This document shows, one piece after another, positions 33,891 to 42,678 of a stretch of DNA of 64,000 nt. The number at the start of each line of letters is the position of its first letter. The stretch's first letter is position 1. A program made the translations under genes and the position numbers. Origin of the DNA: Nostoc parmelioides FACHB-3921 (lineage in GTDB: Bacteria; Cyanobacteriota; Cyanobacteriia; Cyanobacteriales; Nostocaceae); NCBI RefSeq assembly GCF_014696625.1, contig NZ_JACJQL010000029.1, positions 1-64,000 on the forward strand, in the 5' to 3' direction. The notes under the pieces are model-generated. The model was not told the origin of the DNA and ran no database searches. It saw only the letters and a program-made list of their open reading frames with translations.

Positions 33891-36560
33891 TTAATTTTCT
33901 ACGGAAACATAACTAAATTCTGGGGGTGAAGCAGCTAAAACCTCTGATATACCCTGAAGTAATTTTTCTGCTTCTACGGGTTTAACTAAGTGCAGTTGAA
34001 AGCCAGCAGCTAGTGCCTGTTTTTGGTTGATTTCTCCAGCATAAGCAGTTAGAGCGATCGCTGGAATTTTACCACCTTTTGCTGAAGGCATGGCTCGAAT
34101 TAACTGCATCAACATATAACCATCTATTCCTGGCATTCCGATATCACTTAAGAGCAAATCGACTTTAGTTCTGGCTATTACTTCTAAAGCTTCACCGGCT
34201 GATGTCACTGCTGTTACTTCGGCTCCAGATTGTTCTAACATTAATGTGAGGAATTCACCTGTATCAACATCATCATCTACTACCAAAATATACAGTCCAG
34301 CTAAACCCCAAGTATTATCTGGCTGTCCCACTTGTGGAACTTTCTGCGGCGCATTCAGCATTAATGGTAAATTGACTGTAAATGTTGCGCCCATACCTTC
34401 CCCTGCACTTTCTGCTTTGACTGTGCCACCATGTAGTTCTGTGAGATGCTTAACAATAGCCAACCCTAATCCTAAGCCGCCAAATTGTCTTGTTATTGTG
34501 CCATCTGCTTGACGAAAATACTCAAATACATAAGGTAAAAATTCTGAACTTATCCCCTTGCCATTATCTTGAATTTGAATTTGGGCAGAATTATGAACTC
34601 TTTCTAGGACTACCTGTATTTGTCCTGAGGAAGGAGTGAATTTAATGGCATTAGCCAGCAGGTTCCAGATAATTTGTTGTAAACGAGCAGCATCACCTGC
34701 AACCATACCAACATTCACATTGAGTGCAGTTTTAACATGAATATTTTTCGCCTCTATTGCTAGACGCACAGTCTCCAAAGCCTCTTCAATCGTATTCACT
34801 AAATTCACCGACTGAATATTTAAGCTTAATTTCCCTTGCTGAATACGAGAGACATCTAATAAATCTTCAATAAGTTGGATTTGTAATTTAGCATTCCGCT
34901 CAATTGTTTCTATCCCCCGTCGGCGCATAGCTTCTTCCAGATTGCGCTTTTTCAGTAGAGTGGCCCAACCTAAAATCGGGTTAAGTGGAGTACGCAATTC
35001 GTGAGAAAGAACTGCCAAAAATTCATCCTTTAAACGATTAGCTTTTTCAGCCTCGCTTCTAGCGATTTGCTCACGCATCAGCAGATATTCCCGTTCTTGT
35101 TCTGCTTGTTTGCGTTCAGTAATATTCCGAAAAAATATCCCTAAGCCATCTTCAGCCGGATAGGCGTGGACTTCAAACCACATATCCCATAGTTCGTACA
35201 ATACCTCAAAATGGACTGGAATATTTTCAGCTAGCGATCGCCTATATTCTCGCTCAAAGTCTGTACCTTTAGTTCTCGCCCACTGTTCCCAGTAGTTCTT
35301 ACCAATCAAGTCCTCTGGTTCTAAATCTTGAATTTTTGCCGCTTGGTGATTACAGTAAGTAATCCGCCAGTCTCGATTCACGGCAATAAAAGCATCAGTC
35401 ATACTTGACAAAATATTGCTCAACCGACCACGTAGCGCTTGTTCACGCTGAAGTAATTCATCCTTTTCTCGATGGGATTCTTCTAAACAATCATTGATTG
35501 CCACCAGTGATTCATTGAGTTGAATAAGTTTTTCTGATAATTCTGCGCGGGTTTGGTATTCCCCACGACGCACTTTTTCTACTGCTAACTCTACTTGAAT
35601 ATTCGACCTTTCAGTAATAGCAATGCCCACAAATAAACTTACCGCACACTGTACCAATAGGCTCAATTTGTGGACGTGTAAAACTTCCGCTTGTACTGGA
35701 AACGTTGACAAGGACATGGCTTTAGGGTAGGCAACTAAGTAAGCAAATAGCGTTACTAATACACAGAAACTTGAAGTTAACATTCCACTAGTTACGCCAA
35801 AGCGGGTTGCAGCCCATAAAACTGGAACAAAGCCTAAAAAAGACAACTGTTGTAACTTAAATTCGTTTTGATTCGTTTCAGCCACTGTTACAGTTGCTAT
35901 AGCTAAACAAAGTAGTAGTATGGCGCTGAATTCTAATAAGAGGCGGAAAGAAGGACGGAAATTTTGAGGAACAAATCCAGAATTTAGTGGTTCGGTACGG
36001 CGTAACCAGCCTTGAGATTGAAAATAAGGGGTAAAAACTAATAAGGCAGTAGGCGCAATCGCCATGACTCCAATTGCATTACCTAACCACCAATGGGGTA
36101 TGTTAGAACTCAAACTAGCGAGAGGCATTTTGCCTATAGCGACAAGACATAAACTCCCAATTGTCGCTAAAGTAGCGCAGGCGACGAGGGGAGTGCTAAC
36201 AGTAAAAAGAGTGGCATCTTTGAGGGTATTGATGGTTCGAGAACCCTTCCAGAGACGACGGTACAGTAACCAAGCGCTCAGAGGCTCGATAATATCCACA
36301 AGAGCTATTAATCGCTCCCAACCATGTAAACCCCAAAAAGGAGACATGAGAAAAGAAGCCAATCCGGTGATAATAATACCACAAGGGCCGAACCAAAAAG
36401 TTAAAGCGATCGCCACACCTGATGGAGGAAACCACAAAGACACTCCCGGCTGAATGCGGTAAATCAGCGCCATCCCATGAGCCATAACCAGGGCGAATAA
36501 GCCCAACAGCGAAATCATCAGCCATCTACGCATAATGGCAATTTTCATGGAGTCTGTCAT
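33891..36560 (-). CDS. MASE1-PAS hybrid histidine kinase with receiver
   Basis: 889 residues. N-terminal MASE1 membrane domain of about eight helices (residues 10-310; VSLWFPPSGVAIALTFWFG is typical), a coiled coil (about 325-375), one PAS domain (about 380-495; ITYCNHQAAKIQDLEPEDLIG), DHp with His in FLAVLSHELRTPLNPILGW (about 520), HATPase (GGLGLGLAIVKHLTELHGG) and a C-terminal receiver with phospho-Asp in LLLSDIGMPGIDGYM. Start ATG 36560; Met5 and Met10 are alternatives. Hybrid kinases of this type feed phosphorelays. The galU-like gene follows after 12 bases, suggesting control of or by surface glycan supply. Confidence 0.92.
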   Translation of the reverse strand: MTDSMKIAIMRRWLMISLLGLFALVMAHGMALIYRIQPGVSLWFPPSGVAIALTFWFGPCGIIITGLASFLMSPFWGLHGWERLIALVDIIEPLSAWLLYRRLWKGSRTINTLKDATLFTVSTPLVACATLATIGSLCLVAIGKMPLASLSSNIPHWWLGNAIGVMAIAPTALLVFTPYFQSQGWLRRTEPLNSGFVPQNFRPSFRLLLEFSAILLLCLAIATVTVAETNQNEFKLQQLSFLGFVPVLWAATRFGVTSGMLTSSFCVLVTLFAYLVAYPKAMSLSTFPVQAEVLHVHKLSLLVQCAVSLFVGIAITERSNIQVELAVEKVRRGEYQTRAELSEKLIQLNESLVAINDCLEESHREKDELLQREQALRGRLSNILSSMTDAFIAVNRDWRITYCNHQAAKIQDLEPEDLIGKNYWEQWARTKGTDFEREYRRSLAENIPVHFEVLYELWDMWFEVHAYPAEDGLGIFFRNITERKQAEQEREYLLMREQIARSEAEKANRLKDEFLAVLSHELRTPLNPILGWATLLKKRNLEEAMRRRGIETIERNAKLQIQLIEDLLDVSRIQQGKLSLNIQSVNLVNTIEEALETVRLAIEAKNIHVKTALNVNVGMVAGDAARLQQIIWNLLANAIKFTPSSGQIQVVLERVHNSAQIQIQDNGKGISSEFLPYVFEYFRQADGTITRQFGGLGLGLAIVKHLTELHGGTVKAESAGEGMGATFTVNLPLMLNAPQKVPQVGQPDNTWGLAGLYILVVDDDVDTGEFLTLMLEQSGAEVTAVTSAGEALEVIARTKVDLLLSDIGMPGIDGYMLMQLIRAMPSAKGGKIPAIALTAYAGEINQKQALAAGFQLHLVKPVEAEKLLQGISEVLAASPPEFSYVSVEN

Positions 36561-36987
36561 GGGTTACATCATCGAAGGGTGCTTTGTGCGTCAGCTCATG
36601 CAGTCAAGACTTTACCAGGAGGCATTATGAACTGCTACACCAGTACATATGAAAACACTTTTTCTCGTCTTTTCCATTCAGACTGGGGAGTAATACAATA
36701 TGCAGCCATATCAGACTAGCGTAGGAGATCAGCTCTAGTTGGTCAAAGACAATCGCATACCGTCAAACCACTAATATTCTCATCTAATTTTTGAATTTTG
36801 CAACTGCTTGATAGTTAAGATAATTATCATTTGCAATTTTATACATTACGCTTAGTATAGTTTAGTCCATAGAGAATTTCTAAAGACCGTAACCTTATGG
36901 TCAAAAAAATTTGCCTCTGCCGGGAAACTCCAGCAACTATCAGCTAGTCTTTTTCCCAACAGAAGTAAAAATCTTGATTGAGTTATT
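36561..36987. other. Divergent promoter region, kinase / M23 peptidase
   Basis: 427 bases between divergent genes. It includes the perfect palindrome GATAATTATC (36819-36828) in a Fur-box-like context, GATAATTATCATTTGCAAT (11 of 19 positions as the enterobacterial consensus by eye), about 160 bases before the peptidase start. This is weak evidence for iron control. No frame is supported. Confidence 0.4.
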
Positions 36988-37926
36988 ATGATTACCAAAA
37001 TTCCCCATAGTAATTATCAAAAAAACAAATGCAGTTTTGATATTAGAGGAGATAAACGCAATCATTTTTTGCCCGGTAATTTATTTATAGGTTTATGTGC
37101 TGCCTTGCCTATTACCTTGGCATTACCGGTAGAAGCTTTGCAAGTACAGGTAAATCCCAAGAATCCCCGCCTGGGGGACACAGTTTCTGTAGTGATCAAT
37201 TTAGATAATCCAGACAACACCAATAACCCGACTGTGTCAGTGGGAGAGAAAACATACCCAGCTTTTGAAGTAGCACCCAATAAGTATCGGGCATTCATAC
37301 CCACAACCCCCCTAGAAAAGCCAGGTACTCGCAAAATTAGAGTATCTGGTGATGGTCAAGTTCAAGAGTTATCAGTGCCAGTAGTTACTCGTAAGTTTCC
37401 TGTGCAGCGTATCACTTTACCACCAGGTAAATCTGCTGATGGTGCTACTCAACACGAACTTAATCGTGCTGCTGCTTTCAAAGCATTACAAACACCACAA
37501 AAGTACTGGAATGGTAAATTCCTCAGGCCAAATAACGGTCGCATCAGCACTGTTTATGGTGTACGTCGCTACTACAATGGTAAATTTGCCAATGACTATT
37601 ACCATCGTGGTCTGGACTACGCTGGTGCAGCAGGTTCGCGCGTAGTCGCCCCAGCTGCCGGAAAAGTAGCTTTAGTAGGTACTGTAGCTCAAGGATTTCG
37701 GGTTCATGGTAATACAGTAGGCATTGACCACGGTCAAGGAGTTGTCAGTATTTTCCTCCACCTGAGTCGGATTAATGTTAAAGAAGGTGACTTTGTGAAA
37801 GCTGGACAATTAATTGGCACAGTAGGTTCTACAGGGGCTTCTACCGGGCCGCACCTACACTGGGGTTTATATGTTAATGGTCAGTCTATTGACCCAACTT
37901 CGTGGAAAAACAAAACTTTTGAATAA
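36988..37926 (+). CDS. M23 (LytM-like) peptidoglycan endopeptidase
   Basis: 312 residues. An N-terminal basic region and hydrophobic segment ending ALPVEALQ (about residues 28-51) forms a signal sequence or anchor. An Ig-like beta domain (about 52-135) is followed by the M23 zinc peptidase domain: YHRGLDYAGAAGSRV with the first zinc ligands (about 205-219) and the second ligand pair in GPHLHWGLYVNG (about 289-300). All catalytic residues are present, so it is probably active, cleaving peptide cross-links in the wall. It is separate from the neighbouring ComFB gene by about 120 bases in the same direction. Confidence 0.92.
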   Translation: MITKIPHSNYQKNKCSFDIRGDKRNHFLPGNLFIGLCAALPITLALPVEALQVQVNPKNPRLGDTVSVVINLDNPDNTNNPTVSVGEKTYPAFEVAPNKYRAFIPTTPLEKPGTRKIRVSGDGQVQELSVPVVTRKFPVQRITLPPGKSADGATQHELNRAAAFKALQTPQKYWNGKFLRPNNGRISTVYGVRRYYNGKFANDYYHRGLDYAGAAGSRVVAPAAGKVALVGTVAQGFRVHGNTVGIDHGQGVVSIFLHLSRINVKEGDFVKAGQLIGTVGSTGASTGPHLHWGLYVNGQSIDPTSWKNKTFE

Positions 37927-38045
37927 AGAGGCGTAATTAATCGTTTCTGTTGTTGACTTTGTATATTTTTTGTCGATAATGAGTTAGACAAAATAAGTTT
38001 GAATCGGTTCCGTCCTTACCTTGCTTGGGTGGCTTAAATATTAAG

Positions 38046-38594
38046 ATGAGCGTTATGAGTATTGAAAAAATTGTAGAACAAGCTCTCCAGGATGGTTATC
38101 TTACGCCAGCAATGGAAGCAGAAGTTGGACGCATCTGTGATAACGCCTCAGAACTCTCAATAGAAGAGTATATGGCGTTGGATAGGTTGATGGGAGCGTT
38201 ATTGACTGGTGAGGTAGTAGCGGTTCCTCGCAAGCAGTTCATTAACGTGATGGAAGAGTTGGTATTAACTGAAGCGATCGCCAGAGTAGCAGAAATTGAA
38301 GCTACTAGCGAGAGTTCCATCGATGTCGGGGATATTGCCGCTTATGCCCTCAACCGCTTACCCCCCTTATATGCCACCACAGAAGAAGGTGCTAGCTACC
38401 AGCGCATACGCGCCAAAGCAGAACTGCAAGAATTAATCGCCCAGCAGGTAAGTGAGGCAATCAACCTTAATCTTGACCAGCCAAACGACAACAGAACGCC
38501 TGTGTCAACAAAAACCACTGGCAATGAAGTCTTGCGTCAGGTTAGCAGCTTACTACAAGTCTACGCCCCTAGTTTTGAGCAGAAATCTTCATAA
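38046..38594 (+). CDS. ComFB-domain protein, probable c-di-GMP receptor
   Basis: 182 residues. The central segment DIAAYALNRLPPLYATTEEG (about residues 96-115), followed by RAKAELQELIAQQV, is the ComFB (late competence) signature. Members of this family in cyanobacteria have been reported to bind cyclic di-nucleotides, including CdgR of Anabaena, which sets cell size; from memory that gene also lies next to an L,D-transpeptidase and sigG, as here. The N-terminal 60 residues are helical and acidic, and the C-terminal tail is variable. ATG at 38046 or 38055 can start it; neither has a clear ribosome site. Ligand binding is inferred from the family. Confidence 0.8.
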   Translation: MSVMSIEKIVEQALQDGYLTPAMEAEVGRICDNASELSIEEYMALDRLMGALLTGEVVAVPRKQFINVMEELVLTEAIARVAEIEATSESSIDVGDIAAYALNRLPPLYATTEEGASYQRIRAKAELQELIAQQVSEAINLNLDQPNDNRTPVSTKTTGNEVLRQVSSLLQVYAPSFEQKSS

Positions 38595-38664
38595 TCAGTC
38601 AGTTTTCAGTTGTTAGTTGTTACTTTTTAGGTTTTACTACTAACCAATGACTACTTACAACTGA

Positions 38665-39483
38665 CTAATTCTGTACTATCACGGGTGTCCCTACTTCTAC
38701 TTGGTCATACAACAAACGGACATCAGAATTACGCATCCTCAGACAGCCGTGAGAAATAGCTGTTCCCAGAAGATGAGTGTCTGGTGTACCGTGAAAGCCA
38801 ATTTTGTTACGTCCATCAGACCAAAAGCCAATCCATCTTTCCCCTAAAGGACTATCAACACCCGCAGGGAAAACTTTGCCTGTGATGGGGTGTCGCCAGA
38901 TGGGATCGTGTTCCATATGTGACACGTTGAAAGTACCCGTAGGCGTTTCCCAACCCCTCTTACCGATAGCAATTGGGTAACTAGCTATCACTACATCTCC
39001 AGCATAAACATAAGTGCGGCGATCGCTTAAATCAACCACTACTTCTTTCTTGGTATTTTCTAGTTTATTAGATGTTTTTCTATGTGCCGCAGGTTGAGAT
39101 AATCGTAACTGGCTTTGATCTGATAAATCAGCGTTTTTTCTTGACTCTGGTGTTAATAACTGTGTTTTTTTAGGTAAATTAGTCTCTAAAGCTACATTTT
39201 GGTTCACAGTATCCGACTTATTATGAGATTTAATAGTCGAAGACTGCGGTTGAGATAGTCTATCTGGAGTAGTGGCACCAAAAGGTGCCGGCGCGCCAAA
39301 AGCGGTTTCGCCTAAACCCCCCTGATAAACCCCTCCAGGGCGGCTTGCTGTGCTGGGGATTGGCTTCTTAAACTGACCCTGCGCTGTAGTAATGCGCCAA
39401 TGCACAGCTAACGATAATATGGCTGTGCCAAAGCAAAGAAACATTACCATACGCCCTACAGATTCATTTCTTACCATTGCCAT
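38665..39483 (-). CDS. L,D-transpeptidase (YkuD family)
   Basis: 272 residues. One N-terminal membrane helix (about residues 10-28), a low-complexity linker rich in Ser, Pro and Gln (about 35-135), and a YkuD catalytic domain with HGTPDTHLLGTAISHGCLRM carrying the His and nucleophilic Cys near residue 245. It forms 3-3 cross-links or attaches proteins in peptidoglycan in the periplasm. It is convergent with the ComFB gene and faces away from the small gene at 39756. The linker length is unusual for the family minimum but common in cyanobacteria. Confidence 0.92.
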   Translation of the reverse strand: MAMVRNESVGRMVMFLCFGTAILSLAVHWRITTAQGQFKKPIPSTASRPGGVYQGGLGETAFGAPAPFGATTPDRLSQPQSSTIKSHNKSDTVNQNVALETNLPKKTQLLTPESRKNADLSDQSQLRLSQPAAHRKTSNKLENTKKEVVVDLSDRRTYVYAGDVVIASYPIAIGKRGWETPTGTFNVSHMEHDPIWRHPITGKVFPAGVDSPLGERWIGFWSDGRNKIGFHGTPDTHLLGTAISHGCLRMRNSDVRLLYDQVEVGTPVIVQN

Positions 39484-39755
39484 CGCCTATTGTTTATCCC
39501 TGACATATTCAGCAGACTAATTGAATATTTTTATTCCCTAATTATCAAGAATTTATAAATTCTTATCTGTTCCCTCATAACTATGCCTACACACTTGGGC
39601 AGACTAAGGGTATATAGGCATTACACATGGACAAATTCTGGAGCAGAAATTTGTTTCGCTGAAGTGTCGAGGAGAGAATTTTTAACATCGAACTTATCGG
39701 CAGCACCTTCCAAGTGCAGCAATCAATCTTTAGTGGTGTGGGTGGGAGAAAGACC

Positions 39756-39908
39756 ATGTTAGAAAAACTATGGCTAGCAGTCACGATTACATTTGCCCTC
39801 AATTTATTTTTTCAGGTTCACGTTCCTGATCAAACCAATTCTGGTGCTATTTATCAACACAATATAGATACATCAACAACAATCTTGGTCAAAATACCGG
39901 AAAAATGA
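39756..39908 (+). CDS. Small single-span protein, unknown function
   Basis: 50 residues: MLEKLWLAVTITFALNLFF forms one hydrophobic segment, followed by a polar tail with no motif. GGGAG seven bases upstream of the ATG at 39756 supports this start. It could be a signal-anchored peptide. It is located between the L,D-transpeptidase gene (divergent) and the sigma factor gene. No family is recognised. Confidence 0.55.
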   Translation: MLEKLWLAVTITFALNLFFQVHVPDQTNSGAIYQHNIDTSTTILVKIPEK

Positions 39909-40709
39909 CACTTCCCAGTTACTACAGACCCAGAAATTTCTGATCTTAAATTTTCCTGGTATCCGAATTAAAATCATTAGCCAGGCAGTTTTTTAATGGG
40001 AATTGAGAATTACTTTCTGGGTCTAGATGATGTGCATCACTCTGCCTCGCTATTTTTTTAGGCTGGTATTATTACTAATAATAAAGTCTAATAGAGCCAG
40101 TTTCTGTCAGCCAAATAACTAAGTTTCATATTTCATCATAATCAACATAGCTATTGTTAAAATAGAAATTTTGGACATATTACGTAGATTCTAGAAGACA
40201 ACCTTGGACAATTTATTGTGTTATGAATTCATATTTATATTCGGTTTGAAAGTGCTGAAATTATAACTTTGTTTCTACTACATCCAGATGCTTTAGAAAT
40301 AGTAAAGTCAATTTGGAAAAATTTCCACAAAAATTATATAAAAATTACTTTCCTCCCTTTTTATCTTGCTTATACATAGATAATTTTCTATGAAAATCCG
40401 TTACAGACTCATTTCATTTAGTCAATAACAATCTGCATATTGATTAAACAGCTTTTAAGCATACATCAATGATTTTGTCAACCATAATTAGTCACCTAGC
40501 ATTAGCTCCACAACCATATGTAATATAGCCTTGACTTGGCAGATGAACAAAAAGAATCCCCAAGAACAAGATTGACGTTGTGCGTCAGACCAAATGCACC
40601 CAATATCGAAGAAGTCAGTGTTACAGTCTTAAATCCGTCACGTAATTCAGGAACAAGTGGCCCATTAGCAGGTCTAATAGATAGGGATGAATTAACGCCA
40701 GTACGATCT
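39909..40709. other. Long upstream region of the ECF sigma factor gene
   Basis: 801 bases. The first 600 are very AT-rich without a frame. The last 170 (40540-40709) have the base composition of coding DNA and are in frame with the sigma factor, so an N-terminal extension from TTG at 40536 cannot be ruled out. Promoter elements are not obvious. Confidence 0.5.
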
Positions 40710-41366
40710 ATGAGTCAATCGATTACTGTATCCTGGTCAACGGTTGATGCGAGGTGTTCAGAAGCATCTGTGCAAGTTGACAAACTCTCGAACCACGATT
40801 TAATCTTGCGCTGTCAAGTAGGGCTGCGTCCTGATCGTGTTGCGTTTGCCGAGCTATTGCGCCGCTATCAAACCCAGGTTGATAGAGTTTTGTATCACCT
40901 AGCCCCTGATTGGTCAGACAGAGCCGACTTGGCTCAAGAAGTTTGGATTCGCGTGTATCGGAATATTAACCGATTGCAAGAACCATCTAAGTTTAGGGGC
41001 TGGTTAAGCCGGATTGCTACCAATTTGTTTTATGACGAATTGCGTAAACGCAAGCGGGTTGTAAGTCCTTTGTCATTAGATGCGCCCCGTTCTGTAGATG
41101 ATGGCGAAATGGATTGGGAAATTGCTGGAGATACACCAGGGCCAGAGGAAGAACTGACAACTAGAGAATTTTACGAACAACTGCGAGAGGCGATCGCGGA
41201 TTTACCAGAAGTATTTCGCACTACCATTGTTCTGAGAGAAATCGAGGGTATGGCATACGAAGAAATCGCCGAAATCACAGGTGTATCCTTGGGAACAGTC
41301 AAGTCGAGAATTGCTAGAGCTAGATCCAGATTGCAAACTCAATTGCAAACTTATCTTGATGCCTAA
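40710..41366 (+). CDS. sigG: ECF (extracytoplasmic function) sigma factor, SigG type
   Basis: 218 residues from ATG 40710. Sigma region 2: FAELLRRYQTQVDRVLYHLA and DLAQEVWIRVYRNINRLQ to FRGWLSRIATNLFYDELRKR (about residues 48-115). Region 4: LREAIADLPEVFRTTIVLRE, with the helix-turn-helix in YEEIAEITGVSLGTVKSRIARAR (about 160-210). The two domains are joined by an acidic linker (EEELTTREFYEQ). Typical ECF size. The sequence and neighbourhood match what I recall of SigG of Anabaena, implicated in envelope integrity. A putative membrane anti-sigma gene follows 155 bases later. Confidence 0.88.
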   Translation: MSQSITVSWSTVDARCSEASVQVDKLSNHDLILRCQVGLRPDRVAFAELLRRYQTQVDRVLYHLAPDWSDRADLAQEVWIRVYRNINRLQEPSKFRGWLSRIATNLFYDELRKRKRVVSPLSLDAPRSVDDGEMDWEIAGDTPGPEEELTTREFYEQLREAIADLPEVFRTTIVLREIEGMAYEEIAEITGVSLGTVKSRIARARSRLQTQLQTYLDA

Positions 41367-41521
41367 TTTACAATATCCTTAATCTATCCTATGGGAGAAT
41401 TTAACTATTGATTAAGAATTGTGAGGAACCTGTATCATGCCCTTGCCATCATTAAAAGAATTAATAAACCTCTCAAGGTTGTCCCCCTTCTGCCCGTGGA
41501 TGAATTGGTAATAATGTTAGT

Positions 41522-42127
41522 ATGACTACTGATTCTAATTTTAATGACCGTTGTCGGCGGCAATTTTCGAGAGATTTACCACAAAAGATGGCTAGGCATA
41601 CCAACGAAGCAACGGGTGCTATGGATATGGTGAAGCGCGATCGCTTTGAATTATTGAGTGCTTACCTTGATGGAGAGGTGACAGCCGCAGAACGTCGGCA
41701 AGTCGAAGACTGGTTAGCCAACGATGTGGCAGTACAGCGCCTCTATTCCCGACTATTAAAGCTAAGGCAAGGCATACGAACTATGCCCATACCAACAGCC
41801 CAACAATCACCAGAAACAACAGCAGAGCAAGTATTTGCCAAAGTTAACCGCCGTTCTCGATTAGCTTGGAAATTAGGCAGTGCGGCTGTTGCAGCTTGTG
41901 TGATTGGTGCTGTTACTAACTGGCTACCAGGGCGGCAAACGAGCATACCCCAACTAGCCCAACAACCCCAAGAACAGCCTACTCAAGCTGTCACCAAGCC
42001 AGATGCACTGCCTATGATAGCCTTGAACAACCCAGTAATTGAAATTCCTAAAGCAGCCGTAGCCTCACCTAACAACTTTATACAGCCGCAGCCACAACTA
42101 GGAGAGATTCCCCCAGATATCAACTAA
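41522..42127 (+). CDS. Putative membrane anti-sigma factor for the adjacent ECF sigma
   Basis: 201 residues. The motif FELLSAYLDGEVTAAERRQVEDWLA (about residues 41-65, here given as the FELLSAYLDGE and RRQVEDWLA elements) is the N-terminal anti-sigma domain fold, lacking the zinc-binding HxxxCxxC of ZAS proteins. One membrane helix lies at about residues 116-135 (LGSAAVAACVIGAVTNWLPG), and the rest is a Pro/Gln-rich periplasmic tail. It would sequester the sigma factor at the membrane until an envelope signal releases it. It overlaps the convergent gene's end by four bases. Confidence 0.75.
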   Translation: MTTDSNFNDRCRRQFSRDLPQKMARHTNEATGAMDMVKRDRFELLSAYLDGEVTAAERRQVEDWLANDVAVQRLYSRLLKLRQGIRTMPIPTAQQSPETTAEQVFAKVNRRSRLAWKLGSAAVAACVIGAVTNWLPGRQTSIPQLAQQPQEQPTQAVTKPDALPMIALNNPVIEIPKAAVASPNNFIQPQPQLGEIPPDIN

Positions 42128-42591
42128 TCACCAAATGTGTAGTCGGCAGTTTGGTGCTGACACTTATTGTGGCTACTCCACCAACCATCAGGTAGGTGAA
42201 CACCTCTTAGCATCTCCACTTTGGCTGGGTTCATCAAGTATACCCAAGCCCATCCGAGAGACAAACCCAGGGGATTTTTTACTTTAACCTCCAGGCGATT
42301 GTAAAGATTCTCTGACATTTCTCGCTCAGGCTGATAATCTTCTAGCGTGTCCAAAGCATCTAGAATTCCTAAATCAGCAAAAGAAAGTAAATATCCATGA
42401 ACGGTACTTTCCCCCATCGTCATGGCTGGATAGCCCATTGGCAAAGCAAATAACTGACCTAGTGTAGTTGCTTTTTCGGCTGACACTACCTTGCCAGCAC
42501 AATATCTTTGATAATTTCCTTCACCTGGTTTGAGAGTGCCGTAAACAAAAATCCGCACTCCGCCGAAAAATTTTGTTTTTAATTGTGTCAT
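42124..42591 (-). CDS. Gamma-glutamylcyclotransferase-like (AIG2/GGCT) protein
   Basis: 155 residues from ATG 42591. The start VRIFVYGTLKPGEGNYQRY is the GGCT-fold signature (YGTLxxG). The conserved acidic residue is in YPAMTMGESTVHGYLLSF. Family members cyclise gamma-glutamyl amino acids or glutathione to 5-oxoproline; some remove gamma-glutamyl groups from amines. The substrate cannot be told from sequence. The frame is open upstream to 42723 but that portion overlaps leuS and lacks family similarity. It is divergent from leuS with about 90 bases between starts. Confidence 0.8.
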   Translation of the reverse strand: MTQLKTKFFGGVRIFVYGTLKPGEGNYQRYCAGKVVSAEKATTLGQLFALPMGYPAMTMGESTVHGYLLSFADLGILDALDTLEDYQPEREMSENLYNRLEVKVKNPLGLSLGWAWVYLMNPAKVEMLRGVHLPDGWWSSHNKCQHQTADYTFGD

Positions 42592-42678
42592 CCCTTTTTT
42601 AACCGACTGATTCCTTTGCCTACCATCATCTACAATATGTAGGCAAACAAGATTACAGAGCCAGTAGGAGAATTTTTG

